A DNA stretch of 64,000 bases from Gammaproteobacteria bacterium HGW-Gammaproteobacteria-15 (GCA_002840125.1 PGZF01000001.1:682001-746000), one strand, 5' to 3'; counted from the stretch's first letter, positions 50,665 to 61,113 are shown. Notes: a model not told the origin generated them from the sequence alone. Translations and numbers: made by a program.

Positions 50665-51759
50665 TTACAGATTTTTGCGGAAGAAATCCGTCAGCTTATC
50701 AAAAGGGATTTTGTCTATTTGATCGTACAAATCAACATGGCTGGCCCCTTCGATGATCACCAGTTCTTTCGGCTGTGCCGCCGCGGCATAGGCAGTTTCA
50801 GCAAAATAACGTGAATGCGCTTTTTCGCCATGCACGAACAGGATCGACCGCGGTGAAATCTCGTTAATGTAGCTGAGGATCGGCATATTCATAAACGACA
50901 GCGGCGTGGTAAGCGTCAAGGCATTGCCGGAATTGACCGCCCGCGGGTGATAACCGCGCGGCGTGCCATAGTAAGCGTGGTAGTCAAGCATAAACTGCGG
51001 CTCGCCGCCCTGCGGTGGGGTGTTGTAGGCCGGCTGGTAGGCAGGCTTGCCGTTTGCCGCGTCTTCCCAGCGCTGCCGGCTTAGCTGCTCCAGCGTTTGC
51101 GCACGTTGCTCAGCGGTCACGCTGTCGTTGTAGCCTTTGGACATAACGCGGGTCATGTCGTACATGGTGCTGGCAACGACAGCTTTGATTCGCTTGTCTG
51201 CCGCTACGGCATTTAATGCCATACCACCCCAACCGCAAATACCGATCATGCCAATACGCTCACGGTCAACATTTTGTAACAGGCCGATAAAATCAACAGC
51301 TGCACTAAAATCTTCAGTATTGATATCTGGTGAAGCCACATTGCGCGGTTCGCCACCACTTTCACCGGTGTAAGAGGGATCAAACGCCAAGGTGATAAAA
51401 CCGCGCTCTGCCATCATTTGCGCATACAAGCCTGATGACTGCTCTTTTACCGCACCAAAAGGGCCACCTACCACAATGGCAGCCAGTTTGCCGCTGCTGT
51501 TTTTCGGCACATAAAGATCTGCAGCCAGCGTAATACCATAGCGGTTTTTAAAGGTTACTTTGCTATGTTCAACCTTGTCGCTTTTAGCAAAGGTTTTGTC
51601 CCACTCGCTGCCAAGTCGTAACGGTGCCGAAGGTTGGGCGTTTACCGCTGTGGCTAACGTGATAGTAGATAAAACACTGGCCGCGGCTATACCTAAGCTG
51701 GTCATTTTTAATAACGTGCGGCGGCTACTATTGCTTACGGGTTCTGCATTGGTGTTCAT
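50665..51759 (-). CDS. Tat-exported alpha/beta hydrolase
   Basis: 364 aa. The N-terminus has a twin-arginine signal (NSSRRTLLKMTSLGIAAAS). The hydrolase domain follows: LAAIVVGGPFGAVKEQSSGLYAQMMAERGFITLAFDPSYTGESGG, a nucleophile-elbow-like GICGWGGMALNA with Cys in place of the usual serine (G-x-C-x-G-G), ILFVHGEKAHSRYFAE and the catalytic His in VIIEGASHVDLYD. It resembles the DLH/YcjY-like hydrolase group. Substrate unknown. It is followed upstream by the cyclophilin-like gene, 10 bases away, and both are divergent from LysR. Confidence 0.82.
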   Translation of the reverse strand: MNTNAEPVSNSSRRTLLKMTSLGIAAASVLSTITLATAVNAQPSAPLRLGSEWDKTFAKSDKVEHSKVTFKNRYGITLAADLYVPKNSSGKLAAIVVGGPFGAVKEQSSGLYAQMMAERGFITLAFDPSYTGESGGEPRNVASPDINTEDFSAAVDFIGLLQNVDRERIGMIGICGWGGMALNAVAADKRIKAVVASTMYDMTRVMSKGYNDSVTAEQRAQTLEQLSRQRWEDAANGKPAYQPAYNTPPQGGEPQFMLDYHAYYGTPRGYHPRAVNSGNALTLTTPLSFMNMPILSYINEISPRSILFVHGEKAHSRYFAETAYAAAAQPKELVIIEGASHVDLYDQIDKIPFDKLTDFFRKNL

Positions 51760-51769
51760 GCGGTATTCC

Positions 51770-52237
51770 TCATTTGTCAGTTAATGTGGCTAATTCAATA
51801 GTCGCCTGCCTGGCACCACTGAACTTAAGCTGTGCTATGCCGCTGGTTATCTCCCCCAACTTAATAAGGCCCGGCGAGTAAGCAAAATCTTTGTAGTACA
51901 TGGCAATATTGCCCCAGGGGGCGTAGTAGGCAATGTCACCGACAACCGGAGTAATGCCGGCAGGTGCGCCCTCTGTGGTCAGCTTATTGCTCAGATAGGT
52001 CACTTTTTCCGTGGCTGCGTAATCTTCCAGTTTTACCGTCATTGGCAATTGGGCGATAAAATCCCGCACCGTCGGGTTGTTATCAAGCCTGGCCGTAATA
52101 ACGGCATTATCCAGCGTAATGGTTACCTGATACATGGTGTTCCCCTTGTGCTCAGCGGCAGTTACTGCAGCCTGCGCCACAGTTATTGCGCTGGTTTGCA
52201 GCGCCAGAAGCAAAACAAACCGCGTTATGTTGTTCAT
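51770..52237 (-). CDS. Secreted cyclophilin-like fold protein
   Basis: 155 aa with a signal peptide (MNNITRFVLLLALQTSAITVAQA). The mature part matches the cyclophilin-like family: YQVTITLDNAVITARLDNNPTVRDFIAQLPMTVKLEDYA, EKVTYLSNKL, VVGDIAYYAPWGNIAMYYKDFAYSPGLIKLGEI and QATIEL. The PWGNIAMYYKD block and G-D-I-A-Y-Y are typical. The family binds unknown ligands and is often near oxidoreductases or hydrolases. Ten bases upstream of the hydrolase gene on the same strand; probably one operon, divergent from LysR. Confidence 0.82.
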   Translation of the reverse strand: MNNITRFVLLLALQTSAITVAQAAVTAAEHKGNTMYQVTITLDNAVITARLDNNPTVRDFIAQLPMTVKLEDYAATEKVTYLSNKLTTEGAPAGITPVVGDIAYYAPWGNIAMYYKDFAYSPGLIKLGEITSGIAQLKFSGARQATIELATLTDK

Positions 52238-52407
52238 AGCGTTATCCTAAGCTGTCTATGCCAAAGTGAGAGCTGCTAACCCAGACAGGGCAGCAGCAGT
52301 CATCGAATTACGCTTTTTATAGCTAAAAACACCTTGCTATAGTGGCAGACAGACGACTATTTTATTAGCAGACATAATGTTCATGTAGTTGTGAGAAAAA
52401 TTCAGTA

Positions 52408-53313
52408 ATGGCAAACAGCAAAATGAACGACCTGCAGGCTTTTTTGGCCGTAGCACAACAGCAGAGTTTTACCAAAGCGGCAGCCGGGTTGCGTGTTACC
52501 CCTTCTGCACTGAGCCACACCATTCGCAATCTGGAAGAAAAACTCGGTGTGCGCTTACTCACCCGTACTACCCGCAATGTGTCGCTGACAGAAGCCGGTG
52601 TGCGTTTGTTTGAATCGGTCGCACCACTGCTGGAGCAAATTGATGCCGAACTGGATGCGTTGGCAGAATTACGCGATAAACCCAAAGGAACACTGCGTAT
52701 TAGTTGTACCGATGATCAGATAGAACTGCATTTACGCCCGATGTTAAGCACTTTTTTGCAAAACTATCCCGATATAAAGCTGGAACTGTACGTTGATTAT
52801 GGCTTTACCAATGTGGTTGAAGCGCGTTTTGATGCCGGCATCCGGTTAGGCGAAGATATCAGCAAAGATATGATTGCAGTGCGCATCGGGCCTGACTGGC
52901 GGCTTGTTGTGGTAGGCTCCCCGGCTTACTTTGCGCGACAACCAAAACCCGCCACGCCCTATGAGTTAACAGAGCATTCGTGTATTAATATTCGTCACCG
53001 CGTAGCAGGTGCAATTTATGCGTGGGAATTTGAAAAGCAAGGCCGGGCCTTCACAGTTAAAGTAGAAGGCCAGCTGGTGTTCAACAGCATTATGCATGTG
53101 CTAAATGCGGCACTGGATGGTATTGGGCTGGCATACGTGCCGGAACCTTTGGCGGCACCTTATCTGGCCGATGGCAGGCTTAAAGCAGTAATAACTGACT
53201 GGAGCCCGTATTTTCAGGGCTTCCATTTGTACTATCCCAATCGCAGACAATCCTCACCGGCATTTATGGCGTTCGTAGAAGCAATAAGATATCGCGACAA
53301 CCGTGATAAATAA
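52408..53313 (+). CDS. LysR-family transcriptional regulator
   Basis: 301 aa. The winged HTH is NDLQAFLAVAQQQSFTKAAAGLRVTPSALSHTIRNLEEKLGVRLLTRTTRNVSLTEAG, followed by the effector-binding domain (GTLRISCTDDQIELHLRPMLSTFLQNYPDIKLEL, DAGIRLGEDISKDMIAVRIGPDWRLVVVGSP). It faces the cyclophilin-like/hydrolase pair across 170 bases, the usual geometry of a LysR activator or repressor of the divergent operon. A terminator lies between its stop and that of gcvP. Confidence 0.9.
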   Translation: MANSKMNDLQAFLAVAQQQSFTKAAAGLRVTPSALSHTIRNLEEKLGVRLLTRTTRNVSLTEAGVRLFESVAPLLEQIDAELDALAELRDKPKGTLRISCTDDQIELHLRPMLSTFLQNYPDIKLELYVDYGFTNVVEARFDAGIRLGEDISKDMIAVRIGPDWRLVVVGSPAYFARQPKPATPYELTEHSCINIRHRVAGAIYAWEFEKQGRAFTVKVEGQLVFNSIMHVLNAALDGIGLAYVPEPLAAPYLADGRLKAVITDWSPYFQGFHLYYPNRRQSSPAFMAFVEAIRYRDNRDK

Positions 53314-53339
53314 GCGCAGTTATTTTAGGCGCTGGTATA

Positions 53340-53367
53340 AAAACCCCGGCACGCTGGCCGGGGTTTT
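53340..53367. terminator. Bidirectional terminator between lysR and gcvP
   Basis: AAAACCCCGGC at 53340-53350 pairs with GCCGGGGTTTT at 53357-53367 around a 6-base loop. It lies between the stop of the LysR gene (+) and that of gcvP (-). Confidence 0.85.
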
Positions 53368-53394
53368 GGTTGTTACTGCAACAGCGCTAGACGC

Positions 53395-56286
53395 TTACCG
53401 ATACGCTTCCGGGCTTGGGCATGAACAGATCAGGTTGCGGTCGCCGTATACGTCATCGATACGGGTAACCGTTGGCCAGAACTTGTTCTCTGCCACGAAG
53501 GCTGCCGGGAAGGCGGCGTACTGGCGCTCGTAGGCGCGGTCCCATGCCGGGTCGAAAATGTCTTGCATGGTATGCGGGGCGTAAGCCAGTGGGTTGTTGT
53601 CCACTGTCCACTCGCCGGCTTCTACCTTGGCAATTTCGCTACGGATGGTGCTCATCGCTTCAATAAACTTATCCAGCTCGGCTTTGCTTTCTGATTCGGT
53701 TGGTTCAATCATCAGGGTGCCGGCTACCGGGAAGCTCATGGTGGGTGAGTGATAACCAAAGTCCATTAAACGCTTGGCAATATCCATCTCGGTAATGCCG
53801 CTGGCTTCTTTTAACGGGCGAATGTCGATAATACATTCGTGCGCTACCCGGCCGTTAGTGCCGCGGTACAGTACCGGGAATAACGGGTCGAGTTTTTTCG
53901 CCATGTAGTTCGCATTTAAAATGGCGTATTCGGTGGCTTGTTTTAAGCCCTCACCGCCCATCATGGCAATGTACATCCAGCTAATTGGCAATATACCGGC
54001 ACTACCGAACGGTGCTGCCGATACTGCGCCGTTGTCGCTGCCGGTACCGTCGATGCTTACCACAGCGTGGTTAGGCAGGAATGGCGCTAAATGGCTTTTC
54101 ACGCCAATTGGCCCCATGCCCGGGCCGCCACCGCCGTGTGGAATACAGAAAGTTTTGTGCAGGTTTAAGTGCGATACGTCTGAGCCGATAAAGCCAGGAG
54201 CCGTTAAGCCTACCTGGGCATTCATATTGGCACCGTCCATATACACCTGGCCGCCGTAGCTGTGAATAATGTCGCACAGCTCACGGATACTCTCTTCAAA
54301 TACACCGTGAGTAGACGGATAGGTCACCATAATGGCAGCTAAGCGGTCGCCCACTTCTGCGGCTTTGGCTTTTAAATCGTTCATGTCGATATTGCCGCGC
54401 TTGTCGCACTCTACCAGTACTACGTCGTAGCTGGTCATGGCGGCAGTGGCCGGGTTAGTACCGTGTGCCGATACCGGAATTAAACAGATATTACGGTGGC
54501 TTTCGCCGCGGCTTTCGTGGTACTTACGAATAGCCACCATACCGGCGTACTCACCCTGAGCACCTGAGTTTGGCTGCATAGAGATATTGTCGTAACCGGT
54601 AATGTTTACCAGCCAGTCGCCCAGTTGGTTAATCATCTCGTAATAACCTTCGGCCTGGTCGCGTGGCACGAACGGGTGCAAGGATCCAAACTCAGGCCAG
54701 GTTACCGGGATCATCTCGGCGGTGGCGTTTAGCTTCATGGTGCATGAACCAAGTGAGATCATCGAGTGATTCAGCGATAAGTCTTTGTTTTCCAGCTTTT
54801 TGATATAACGCAGCATCTCAGTTTCACTGTGATACTGGTTAAATACCGGGTGGCCCAGCACGCTGTCGTTACGCACTAAATCGGCCGGAATTGACTTGCT
54901 GCCATCTTTAACAATAGCGCTATCGAGCGTATCAACACTTAAGCCATGGCCTGCGCCCAGTACGATATCAAACAGCTCAGCGATATCCGCACTGCTGGTG
55001 GCTTCATGGAAGCTTACCGCTAACGAATCGGCTACGTCGGTACGCAGGTTAACACCGGCCGCTAAAGCACGGTTAATCACCTCAGCACGGTTAGCCACTT
55101 TAAAGGTAATGGTATCGAACCAGTGCGCGTTTACCAACGCTACGCCTTTGGCTTTTAAGCCGGCGGCAAAAATATCGGCATTGCGGTGAATACGCTGGGC
55201 GATATTCTTCAGCCCCTGCGGGCCGTGATATACGGCGTAAAACGACGCCATATTGGCCAGTAATACCTGGGCAGTACAGATGTTTGAGTTAGCTTTTTCA
55301 CGGCGGATATGCTGCTCGCGCGTTTGCATGGCCATACGCAGTGCCTGATTACCACGACGGTCTTTCGACACACCGATAATACGGCCCGGCATAGAGCGCT
55401 TGTAGGCATCACGGGTAGCAAAAAACGCCGCGTGCGGGCCGCCGTAAGCCATAGGCACACCAAAACGCTGCGCACTGCCTAATACGACATCAGCACCTAA
55501 CTGGCCAGGCGCTTTTAACAGCAGCAGTGCCATAGGATCGGTAGCTACGGCTACTATGGCTTTTTTCGCCTGCAACTGCGCAATTAATTCGCTGTCGTTA
55601 CGGATATCGCCGTTAGTGGTTGGGTATTGAATTAAGGCACCAAATACATCGTGCGTAGCCGCATCGGCCGCTTTGCCTACCAGGATGTCAAAACCAAACA
55701 TTTCGGCGCGGGTTTTTACCACGTCGATAGTCTGCGGGTGTACATCGTCGCTGATAAAATACAGGTTAGACTTGCTCTTGGTAACGCGCTTGGCCAATGC
55801 CATGGCTTCAGCAGCAGCGGTGGCTTCGTCCAGCAACGAGGCGCTGGCCAGCTCCATACCGGTTAAATCCAGCGTTAATTGCTGGAAGTTTAACAGCGAT
55901 TCAAGGCGGCCCTGAGCAATTTCCGGCTGGTATGGCGTATAAGCCGTGTACCAGCCCGGGTTTTCCAGCACATTACGCAGGATCACATTCGGCGTTAACG
56001 TCGGGTGATAACCCATACCAATGTAAGATTTAAACATTTTGTTCTTCGCCGCAGCTTGCTTTAGCACTGCCAGTGCTTCAGCCTCGGTGCGGGCCGGGCC
56101 GGTGGCCAGTGGCGTAGTCAGGCGGATATCGGCCGGTACCGTTTGGGCAATCAGCGCTTCAATGCTGTCTACACCCAGCTCACTTAGCATGGCAGCGGTT
56201 TCTGCCGCGTCCGGGCCGATATGGCGCTGAATAAATTCGTCGTGGTTCGCAAGTTGCGACAGGGTTTTCACAGCGGAGTTGGTCAT
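53395..56286 (-). CDS. gcvP: Glycine dehydrogenase (decarboxylating), P-protein
   Basis: 963 aa, standard for the single-chain proteobacterial P-protein. It uses PLP to decarboxylate glycine and passes aminomethyl to GcvH. The PLP lysine is in [23 protein letters not shown]; the N-terminal domain opens [21 protein letters not shown] and has [19 protein letters not shown]. It is the third of gcvT-gcvH-gcvP, with 107 bases and a strong hairpin separating it from gcvH. The last ~75 bases recur, degraded, at 50507-50580. Confidence 0.96.
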   Translation of the reverse strand: MTNSAVKTLSQLANHDEFIQRHIGPDAAETAAMLSELGVDSIEALIAQTVPADIRLTTPLATGPARTEAEALAVLKQAAAKNKMFKSYIGMGYHPTLTPNVILRNVLENPGWYTAYTPYQPEIAQGRLESLLNFQQLTLDLTGMELASASLLDEATAAAEAMALAKRVTKSKSNLYFISDDVHPQTIDVVKTRAEMFGFDILVGKAADAATHDVFGALIQYPTTNGDIRNDSELIAQLQAKKAIVAVATDPMALLLLKAPGQLGADVVLGSAQRFGVPMAYGGPHAAFFATRDAYKRSMPGRIIGVSKDRRGNQALRMAMQTREQHIRREKANSNICTAQVLLANMASFYAVYHGPQGLKNIAQRIHRNADIFAAGLKAKGVALVNAHWFDTITFKVANRAEVINRALAAGVNLRTDVADSLAVSFHEATSSADIAELFDIVLGAGHGLSVDTLDSAIVKDGSKSIPADLVRNDSVLGHPVFNQYHSETEMLRYIKKLENKDLSLNHSMISLGSCTMKLNATAEMIPVTWPEFGSLHPFVPRDQAEGYYEMINQLGDWLVNITGYDNISMQPNSGAQGEYAGMVAIRKYHESRGESHRNICLIPVSAHGTNPATAAMTSYDVVLVECDKRGNIDMNDLKAKAAEVGDRLAAIMVTYPSTHGVFEESIRELCDIIHSYGGQVYMDGANMNAQVGLTAPGFIGSDVSHLNLHKTFCIPHGGGGPGMGPIGVKSHLAPFLPNHAVVSIDGTGSDNGAVSAAPFGSAGILPISWMYIAMMGGEGLKQATEYAILNANYMAKKLDPLFPVLYRGTNGRVAHECIIDIRPLKEASGITEMDIAKRLMDFGYHSPTMSFPVAGTLMIEPTESESKAELDKFIEAMSTIRSEIAKVEAGEWTVDNNPLAYAPHTMQDIFDPAWDRAYERQYAAFPAAFVAENKFWPTVTRIDDVYGDRNLICSCPSPEAYR

Positions 56287-56324
56287 GCCTTGAATGTCCT
56301 GATAATGTTTCGTTACTGCTAAAG

Positions 56325-56370
56325 TTAAGCCCCGTGGCTTAATGGCTAACTAATACGGCACGGGGCTTAA
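56325..56370. promoter_or_regulatory. Intra-operon hairpin between gcvH and gcvP
   Basis: TTAAGCCCCGTG (56325-56336) and CACGGGGCTTAA (56359-56370) are perfect 12-base complements with a 22-base loop. It sits in the gcvH-gcvP gap and could stabilise the upstream mRNA, attenuate, or act as a processing site. No T-run follows on the minus strand. Confidence 0.7.
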
Positions 56371-56393
56371 ATGGGGTTTGCTAAGTTGGCTTT

Positions 56394-56780
56394 TTACTCG
56401 TCGATAGAGTTTTTGTAGCCGGCAGCGTCTAACAGTGCTGACAGTTCAGCAGTATCAGACACTTTAATTTTAAACATCCAGCCATCTTCGTACGGGCTGC
56501 TGTTTACCAGCTCTGGTGAGTCGGCCAGCGCTTCGTTTACTGCAACAATTTCACCTGACAGCGGTGCATAAATATCAGAGGCGGCTTTTACTGACTCGGC
56601 TACGGCGCAGTCATCCCCCTGAGTTACGGCATCGCCTACGTCTGGTAATTCAACAAACACCATATCACCCAGCAGGCCCTGGGCGTGCTCAGTAATACCT
56701 ACAGTGTAGATACCGTTGCCTTCGTCGCGTGCCCACTCGTGGCTGCTGGCGTATTTCAATGTGTTAGGAATTGAGCTCAT
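56394..56780 (-). CDS. gcvH: Glycine cleavage system H-protein
   Basis: 128 aa. The lipoyl-domain motif is in [31 protein letters not shown], where the Lys of ESVKAA is the lipoylated residue. N-terminus [38 protein letters not shown] is typical. It carries the aminomethyl intermediate between P-, T- and L-proteins in the cytoplasm. Lies between gcvT (59 bases upstream) and gcvP. Confidence 0.96.
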   Translation of the reverse strand: MSSIPNTLKYASSHEWARDEGNGIYTVGITEHAQGLLGDMVFVELPDVGDAVTQGDDCAVAESVKAASDIYAPLSGEIVAVNEALADSPELVNSSPYEDGWMFKIKVSDTAELSALLDAAGYKNSIDE

Positions 56781-56839
56781 CGTTTAATCCTTAGCTGGTG
56801 TCGTCTTATTTAGTCTGTTTTTTTAATTACTGTCACAGT

Positions 56840-57919
56840 TTAGATAACTTTCTTGCCCATGCGAACAAAGGCAGGCTTTACTACTTTAACCGCAACCATC
56901 TTACCGCGAATATCCACTTCGGCTGTATCGCCTGCAGTAGCAGGTACACGGGCCATGGCAATACTGTAGCCTAATGTTGGCGAGAAAGTACCTGAAGTAA
57001 TTTCACCCTCGCCGCCTTCAACTACTACCCGTTGACCATGGCGTAATACGCCTTTTTGTTCCATCACCAGGCCAACCAGTTTAAAAGTGCCTTCGGCTTT
57101 ATGTTGCTCAATAGCTTTACGGCCGATAAAGTTGCGTTCTTCCGGTGCCCAGGCAATGGTCCAGCCCATGTTGGCTGCCAGTGGCGATACGGTTTCGTCC
57201 ATATCCTGGCCGTATAAGTTCATGCCGGCTTCTAAACGCAGGGTGTCACGCGCACCTAAACCGGCCGGGGCTACACCGGCATCCAGCAGCTTTTGCCAGA
57301 AATCGGCGGCCTGCCCGTTTGGTAAGGCAATCTCGTAGCCGTCTTCACCGGTGTAACCGGTGGTGGCAATAAACAAGTCGCCGGCCTGCACACCAAAAAA
57401 CGGCTTTATACCGGTAACTGCAGCTTGTTGCTCAGCGCTTAATAAGGTGGCTACTTTAGCTTTGGCATTCGGGCCCTGCACCGCAATCATGGCGAACTCA
57501 GGGCGCTCAGTCACGGTTACATCAAAAGCCTTGGCTTCTTTAGTGATGTGAGCTAAATCTTTTTCACGGGTGGCAGAATTAACCACCAGGCGGAAGAACT
57601 CTTCCTGCAGAAAATACACAATTAAATCGTCAATTACGCCACCGGCTTCATTTAACATGCCACTGTACAGCGCTTTGCCCGGCACAGTCAGTTTAGCAAC
57701 ATCATTTGCCAGTAAATAACGCAAAAAGGCGCGGGTATTGGCGCCTTTTAAGTCAACAATAGTCATGTGAGAAACGTCGAACATACCGGCGTCGCGGCGT
57801 ACCGCATGATGTTCTTCAATTTGAGAGCCGTAGTTGATGGGCATGTCCCAGCCGAAGAAGTCGACCATTTTGGCACCGGCTTCGAGGTGTTTGCCATGTA
57901 ACGCAGTTTGATTAGCCAT
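56840..57919 (-). CDS. gcvT: Glycine cleavage system T-protein (aminomethyltransferase)
   Basis: 359 aa, normal length. Transfers the methylene group of glycine to tetrahydrofolate, releasing ammonia. Signature segments: [63 protein letters not shown] and the C-terminal [13 protein letters not shown]. First gene of the gcv operon. The ~190-base upstream region has no glycine riboswitch that I can recognise, so regulation may be through GcvA- or Lrp-type sites. Confidence 0.96.
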   Translation of the reverse strand: MANQTALHGKHLEAGAKMVDFFGWDMPINYGSQIEEHHAVRRDAGMFDVSHMTIVDLKGANTRAFLRYLLANDVAKLTVPGKALYSGMLNEAGGVIDDLIVYFLQEEFFRLVVNSATREKDLAHITKEAKAFDVTVTERPEFAMIAVQGPNAKAKVATLLSAEQQAAVTGIKPFFGVQAGDLFIATTGYTGEDGYEIALPNGQAADFWQKLLDAGVAPAGLGARDTLRLEAGMNLYGQDMDETVSPLAANMGWTIAWAPEERNFIGRKAIEQHKAEGTFKLVGLVMEQKGVLRHGQRVVVEGGEGEITSGTFSPTLGYSIAMARVPATAGDTAEVDIRGKMVAVKVVKPAFVRMGKKVI

Positions 57920-58109
57920 TGTTATGTCCTGCTTAATGTAAGGCCCGCAAGGCGCCGGAAATTCAGCGCCGCTGCTTAGTTTTAGTTAACTTATGCAGCA
58001 TCAGCGGATAAAAAGGCGCTCGGATTATAACGCAAGGCTCCCGTTGCCAACAGCCCCAGATTAATTAGTTTTTGTAATGCGACAGCCGTAATTACCAAAA
58101 AAAACTAAC

Positions 58110-59333
58110 TCAGGCACGGCGCGCGGTTTTTGCCTGTGGCTGTGCCAGTTTTGGCAAGTCACCGCTGTTGCCAAGGGCTGCAGCAATGATCTGACCTTTT
58201 AACCACGGCAGTTGGTTAATACCGCTCATACCAACAGCTCTTACCAGCTTCAGCAGCGGCTGTGAATTACTGAAACCACGTTTAAAAGCTTCCATCGCGG
58301 TAATCAGGGTTTGCGCCTCAGCCTTACGCCAGCGCTCATAACGGCGCAGCAGGCGGTTGTCGGTAAAGTCTTTATTGTCATTAACATATTCACTGATTAG
58401 TTCTGCTAATGCAGCAACGTCCATCAGGCCTAAATTCATACCCTGGCCGGCTAACGGATGTATGCTGTGCGCGGCGTCGGCCACCAACACGACGCGGCCT
58501 CGCAGCCAACTGCTGGCATAACGCATTTTCAGGCCAAAGGCTTTGGGCTCATTATGCAGCTGCAGTACACCCAGTACGCTGTTACTGGCTGCAGTAAGGG
58601 CCTGATTAAACTCTTGTGACGGCATGGCCAGCAGCTGGGCCGCGCGCTCAGGGTTGCAACTCCAGACAATAGAGCATTGCTGCGGATCAGGCAGCGGTAA
58701 CAGCGCCAGCGGCCCGGTCGGTAAAAACACCTGGCGCGCCGTGTTGCTATGTGGCACTGCGGTATTTATTGTGGCCACTATGGCCTGCTGCTCATAATCC
58801 CAATGTGTAAGCGGCAACTGCATGGTGGTGCGCACCATAGAATTTACGCCATCGGCACCTACCAGTAAGCGGCTTAACAGCAATTGCTGCTGGTTAATAT
58901 TAATAAGCACATCGCGTTCGCTTTGCGCCAGGCTGTTAATCGTGCAGTTAAACTCTAAGCGCACATTGCTGTGCTGCTGTAATTGCTGATACAGCGCCAC
59001 GCGCACTTGCTCGTTGTCGCAAATCCAGCCAAGTTCAGATAAACGCTCGGCTTTTGCATCAAACTCAATTCTGGCAAAGCTGTCGGCATCCCATACCTGC
59101 ATGCGGTTATAGCTTTGTGCCGTAGCGGCAATAGCTGGCCAGGCGCCGATATGGCTAAGCACGCGCATAGAGGCCTGGTTAAGCGCACTGACGCGCTGAT
59201 GGTTAATATTACTGCTATGCGGCGCGCCGCCCTGCTCCAGCACCACGATACTCAGCCCCAGTGGTGCCAGCAGCAAAGCCAGCGTCAAACCAGCACTGCC
59301 TGCCCCGACAATAGTGATATCAACATTTTGCAT
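58110..59333 (-). CDS. ubiI: UbiI/VisC-type FAD-dependent hydroxylase
   Basis: 407 aa class A flavin monooxygenase. FAD motifs: DITIVGAGSAGLTLALLLAPLGLSIVVLEQ (GxGxxG), LLVGADGVNSMVR, and VVLVADAAHSIHPLAGQGMNLGLMDVAAL. It lies one base after the ubiH stop, as visC/ubiI does in E. coli, so the assignment as the C5-hydroxylase of ubiquinone synthesis comes partly from position; UbiF-type activity cannot be excluded. Last gene of the ygfB-ubiH-ubiI unit. Confidence 0.85.
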   Translation of the reverse strand: MQNVDITIVGAGSAGLTLALLLAPLGLSIVVLEQGGAPHSSNINHQRVSALNQASMRVLSHIGAWPAIAATAQSYNRMQVWDADSFARIEFDAKAERLSELGWICDNEQVRVALYQQLQQHSNVRLEFNCTINSLAQSERDVLININQQQLLLSRLLVGADGVNSMVRTTMQLPLTHWDYEQQAIVATINTAVPHSNTARQVFLPTGPLALLPLPDPQQCSIVWSCNPERAAQLLAMPSQEFNQALTAASNSVLGVLQLHNEPKAFGLKMRYASSWLRGRVVLVADAAHSIHPLAGQGMNLGLMDVAALAELISEYVNDNKDFTDNRLLRRYERWRKAEAQTLITAMEAFKRGFSNSQPLLKLVRAVGMSGINQLPWLKGQIIAAALGNSGDLPKLAQPQAKTARRA

Positions 59334-59334
59334 T

Positions 59335-60531
59335 TTAGCTCCGCAGCCCCATGGCCTGTTCGGCCACGGGGCGTTTTAATTCATCGCACAGTGTCAGCGC
59401 CAGCAAACCGGTATTACGTGCCAGCGCCATTAACCGCGAGCGGTTAGAGAAAATACGCACCAGCGCATCGGTGGCGGTGGTTACAGTGTTGATATCCTGC
59501 TGGCGGGCCTGCTGATAAGCGCGCAGCATGGCATAACCGCCAATATCATGCGGCGCAGTGTTAACCTGACGTACCAGCTCGGCAATATCGCGCAGTGCCA
59601 GGTTAAAACCCTGGCCGGCTATCGGGTGCACATTGTGCAGGCTGTTGCCTAACAGCGCCGTGCGATGGCGCACTATATCGCCGCTGACACGTAAACTAAG
59701 CGGGTAGCTGGCCCGCTTACCTGCCCCACTGAAGATACCGGCGCGATAGCCAAATGCCTGCTGTACCTGCGCTACAAAGGCTGCGTCGTCAAGCTGCATT
59801 AATCTGGCTGCTTCATCCGGTGTGGCGGTGTACACCAACGAATAGCGCTGCCGGGTAAGCGGCAACAATGCGATGGGGCCATGTTCAGTAAAACGTTCAA
59901 ACGCAGTGTGCTGGTACCCCTGCGCTAATGCCAGATTGGCAATTACAGCATGCTGCTGATACTGACGCTCCAGCACACTAAAACCCGCCAGGCTGCGGCT
60001 GGGCGATAAACCACCTTCGGCGATCAGCAGTAATTTAGCCTGCAGTACAGTGCCGTCATTTAATGTCAGCACCTGCTGTTGTTGCGTTGGCGTTATTGCC
60101 ACCAGGGTATTGGGGGCAAAGCGTTGCAACTGTTTATAGCTTGCCAGTTTTTCTGACAGCAGCGCGCCTAAATGCTCGACTTCCAGCACATAACCGAGCG
60201 CCTGCTGCTGATATTCCGCTGCACTAAGCCGGGTTTTACCGAAATGGCCACGATCAGATACCTGAATATGCTCAATAGCACAGGCTTTGGGCTTAATGTC
60301 TGCCCATAGCCCCCATTGCTGCAGCAAATCAACACTGGCTGCGGCCAGCGCTATGCTGCGGCTGTCAAAACTGGCCAGGCTGATTGTTTCAGCTTGCTGT
60401 TCAATAATAGCCAGCTTAAGCGCCGGATTAGCCTGCAGTAATGCCCAGGCCAAAGTGCTACCGGCCATGCCGCCGCCACTGATCACTATATCAAACAGCG
60501 GGAGATCTGAAGTTACAGCAGTCTGTGTCAT
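59335..60531 (-). CDS. ubiH: 2-octaprenyl-6-methoxyphenol hydroxylase UbiH
   Basis: 398 aa. FAD-binding DIVISGGGMAGSTLAWALL (with the GGGMAG typical of UbiH), LLLIAEGGLSPSR, and TALLGNSLHNVHPIAGQGFNLALRDIAEL. Adds an oxygen to the quinone ring during aerobic ubiquinone synthesis; membrane-associated. Its ATG directly follows the ygfB stop with no gap, and ubiI follows one base after its end, so the three are one transcript. pepP, which separates ygfB and ubiH in E. coli, is absent. Confidence 0.9.
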   Translation of the reverse strand: MTQTAVTSDLPLFDIVISGGGMAGSTLAWALLQANPALKLAIIEQQAETISLASFDSRSIALAAASVDLLQQWGLWADIKPKACAIEHIQVSDRGHFGKTRLSAAEYQQQALGYVLEVEHLGALLSEKLASYKQLQRFAPNTLVAITPTQQQQVLTLNDGTVLQAKLLLIAEGGLSPSRSLAGFSVLERQYQQHAVIANLALAQGYQHTAFERFTEHGPIALLPLTRQRYSLVYTATPDEAARLMQLDDAAFVAQVQQAFGYRAGIFSGAGKRASYPLSLRVSGDIVRHRTALLGNSLHNVHPIAGQGFNLALRDIAELVRQVNTAPHDIGGYAMLRAYQQARQQDINTVTTATDALVRIFSNRSRLMALARNTGLLALTLCDELKRPVAEQAMGLRS

Positions 60532-61113
60532 TTAATGTAATGTCTTATTGCCGACAGGTTTAGGGCTGAATTTTTGCCCCACTTCGGTGTAACAGGCCAG
60601 TGCCATAATACGGATATGTTCCAGCACCAGGTAATACGCTTCTTCGTTTTCCTCGCTGCTGCCATCATCGGTGGTGTGAATATCAATACGGGTGACTTCG
60701 CTCAGTTGATCCAGTGCTTCACGCACATCATCTGATACCAGCGACAAATCGGTTTGCTGTACGGCAAAACCGACCAGAAATGCCTGAGTCCACTCTACCA
60801 TCGCATCCAGCCGCTCTGGCAGGCTATCGTCGTCGCTTGGCAATAACATGCTGAAACTAAAATCGTTTTGTGCCAGTTCTTTGTGGGTAAGCTCAATAAG
60901 CCCAGCGACATGTTGCTTCACCTCTGCCGGTAATGCCTGGCCATCATTAAGAAAATCGTGCAACACCGGTAGCAATTGTTGCGCATCAGGTTCTACACCG
61001 GCACTTAATAAACCGGCAATTAAACCATGCACTTCTGCTGCAGACGCCATAACATAAGCCTGATCCAGCTTGTAGGTCCACTCGTCGTAGGTTAATAAAA
61101 AAGGGCTGCTCAT
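60532..61113 (-). CDS. ygfB: YgfB/YecA-family protein (UPF0149)
   Basis: 193 aa from the ATG at 61113 (MSSPFLLTYDEWTYKLDQAYVMASAAEVHGLIAGLLSAG), the normal UPF0149 start; longer upstream starts lack support. Helical fold with the FLVGFAVQQTDLS and LDQLSEVTRIDI stretches and a C-terminal VLEHIRIMALACYTEV. Function unclear. First gene of a unit with ubiH and ubiI. zapA, its usual divergent neighbour, is not found between it and 6S RNA. Confidence 0.9.
   Translation of the reverse strand: MSSPFLLTYDEWTYKLDQAYVMASAAEVHGLIAGLLSAGVEPDAQQLLPVLHDFLNDGQALPAEVKQHVAGLIELTHKELAQNDFSFSMLLPSDDDSLPERLDAMVEWTQAFLVGFAVQQTDLSLVSDDVREALDQLSEVTRIDIHTTDDGSSEENEEAYYLVLEHIRIMALACYTEVGQKFSPKPVGNKTLH

Noticed and set aside
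57920-58109. Possible glycine riboswitch ahead of gcvT
   Set aside because: I looked for the conserved glycine-aptamer blocks and found none; no tandem aptamer pattern is present.
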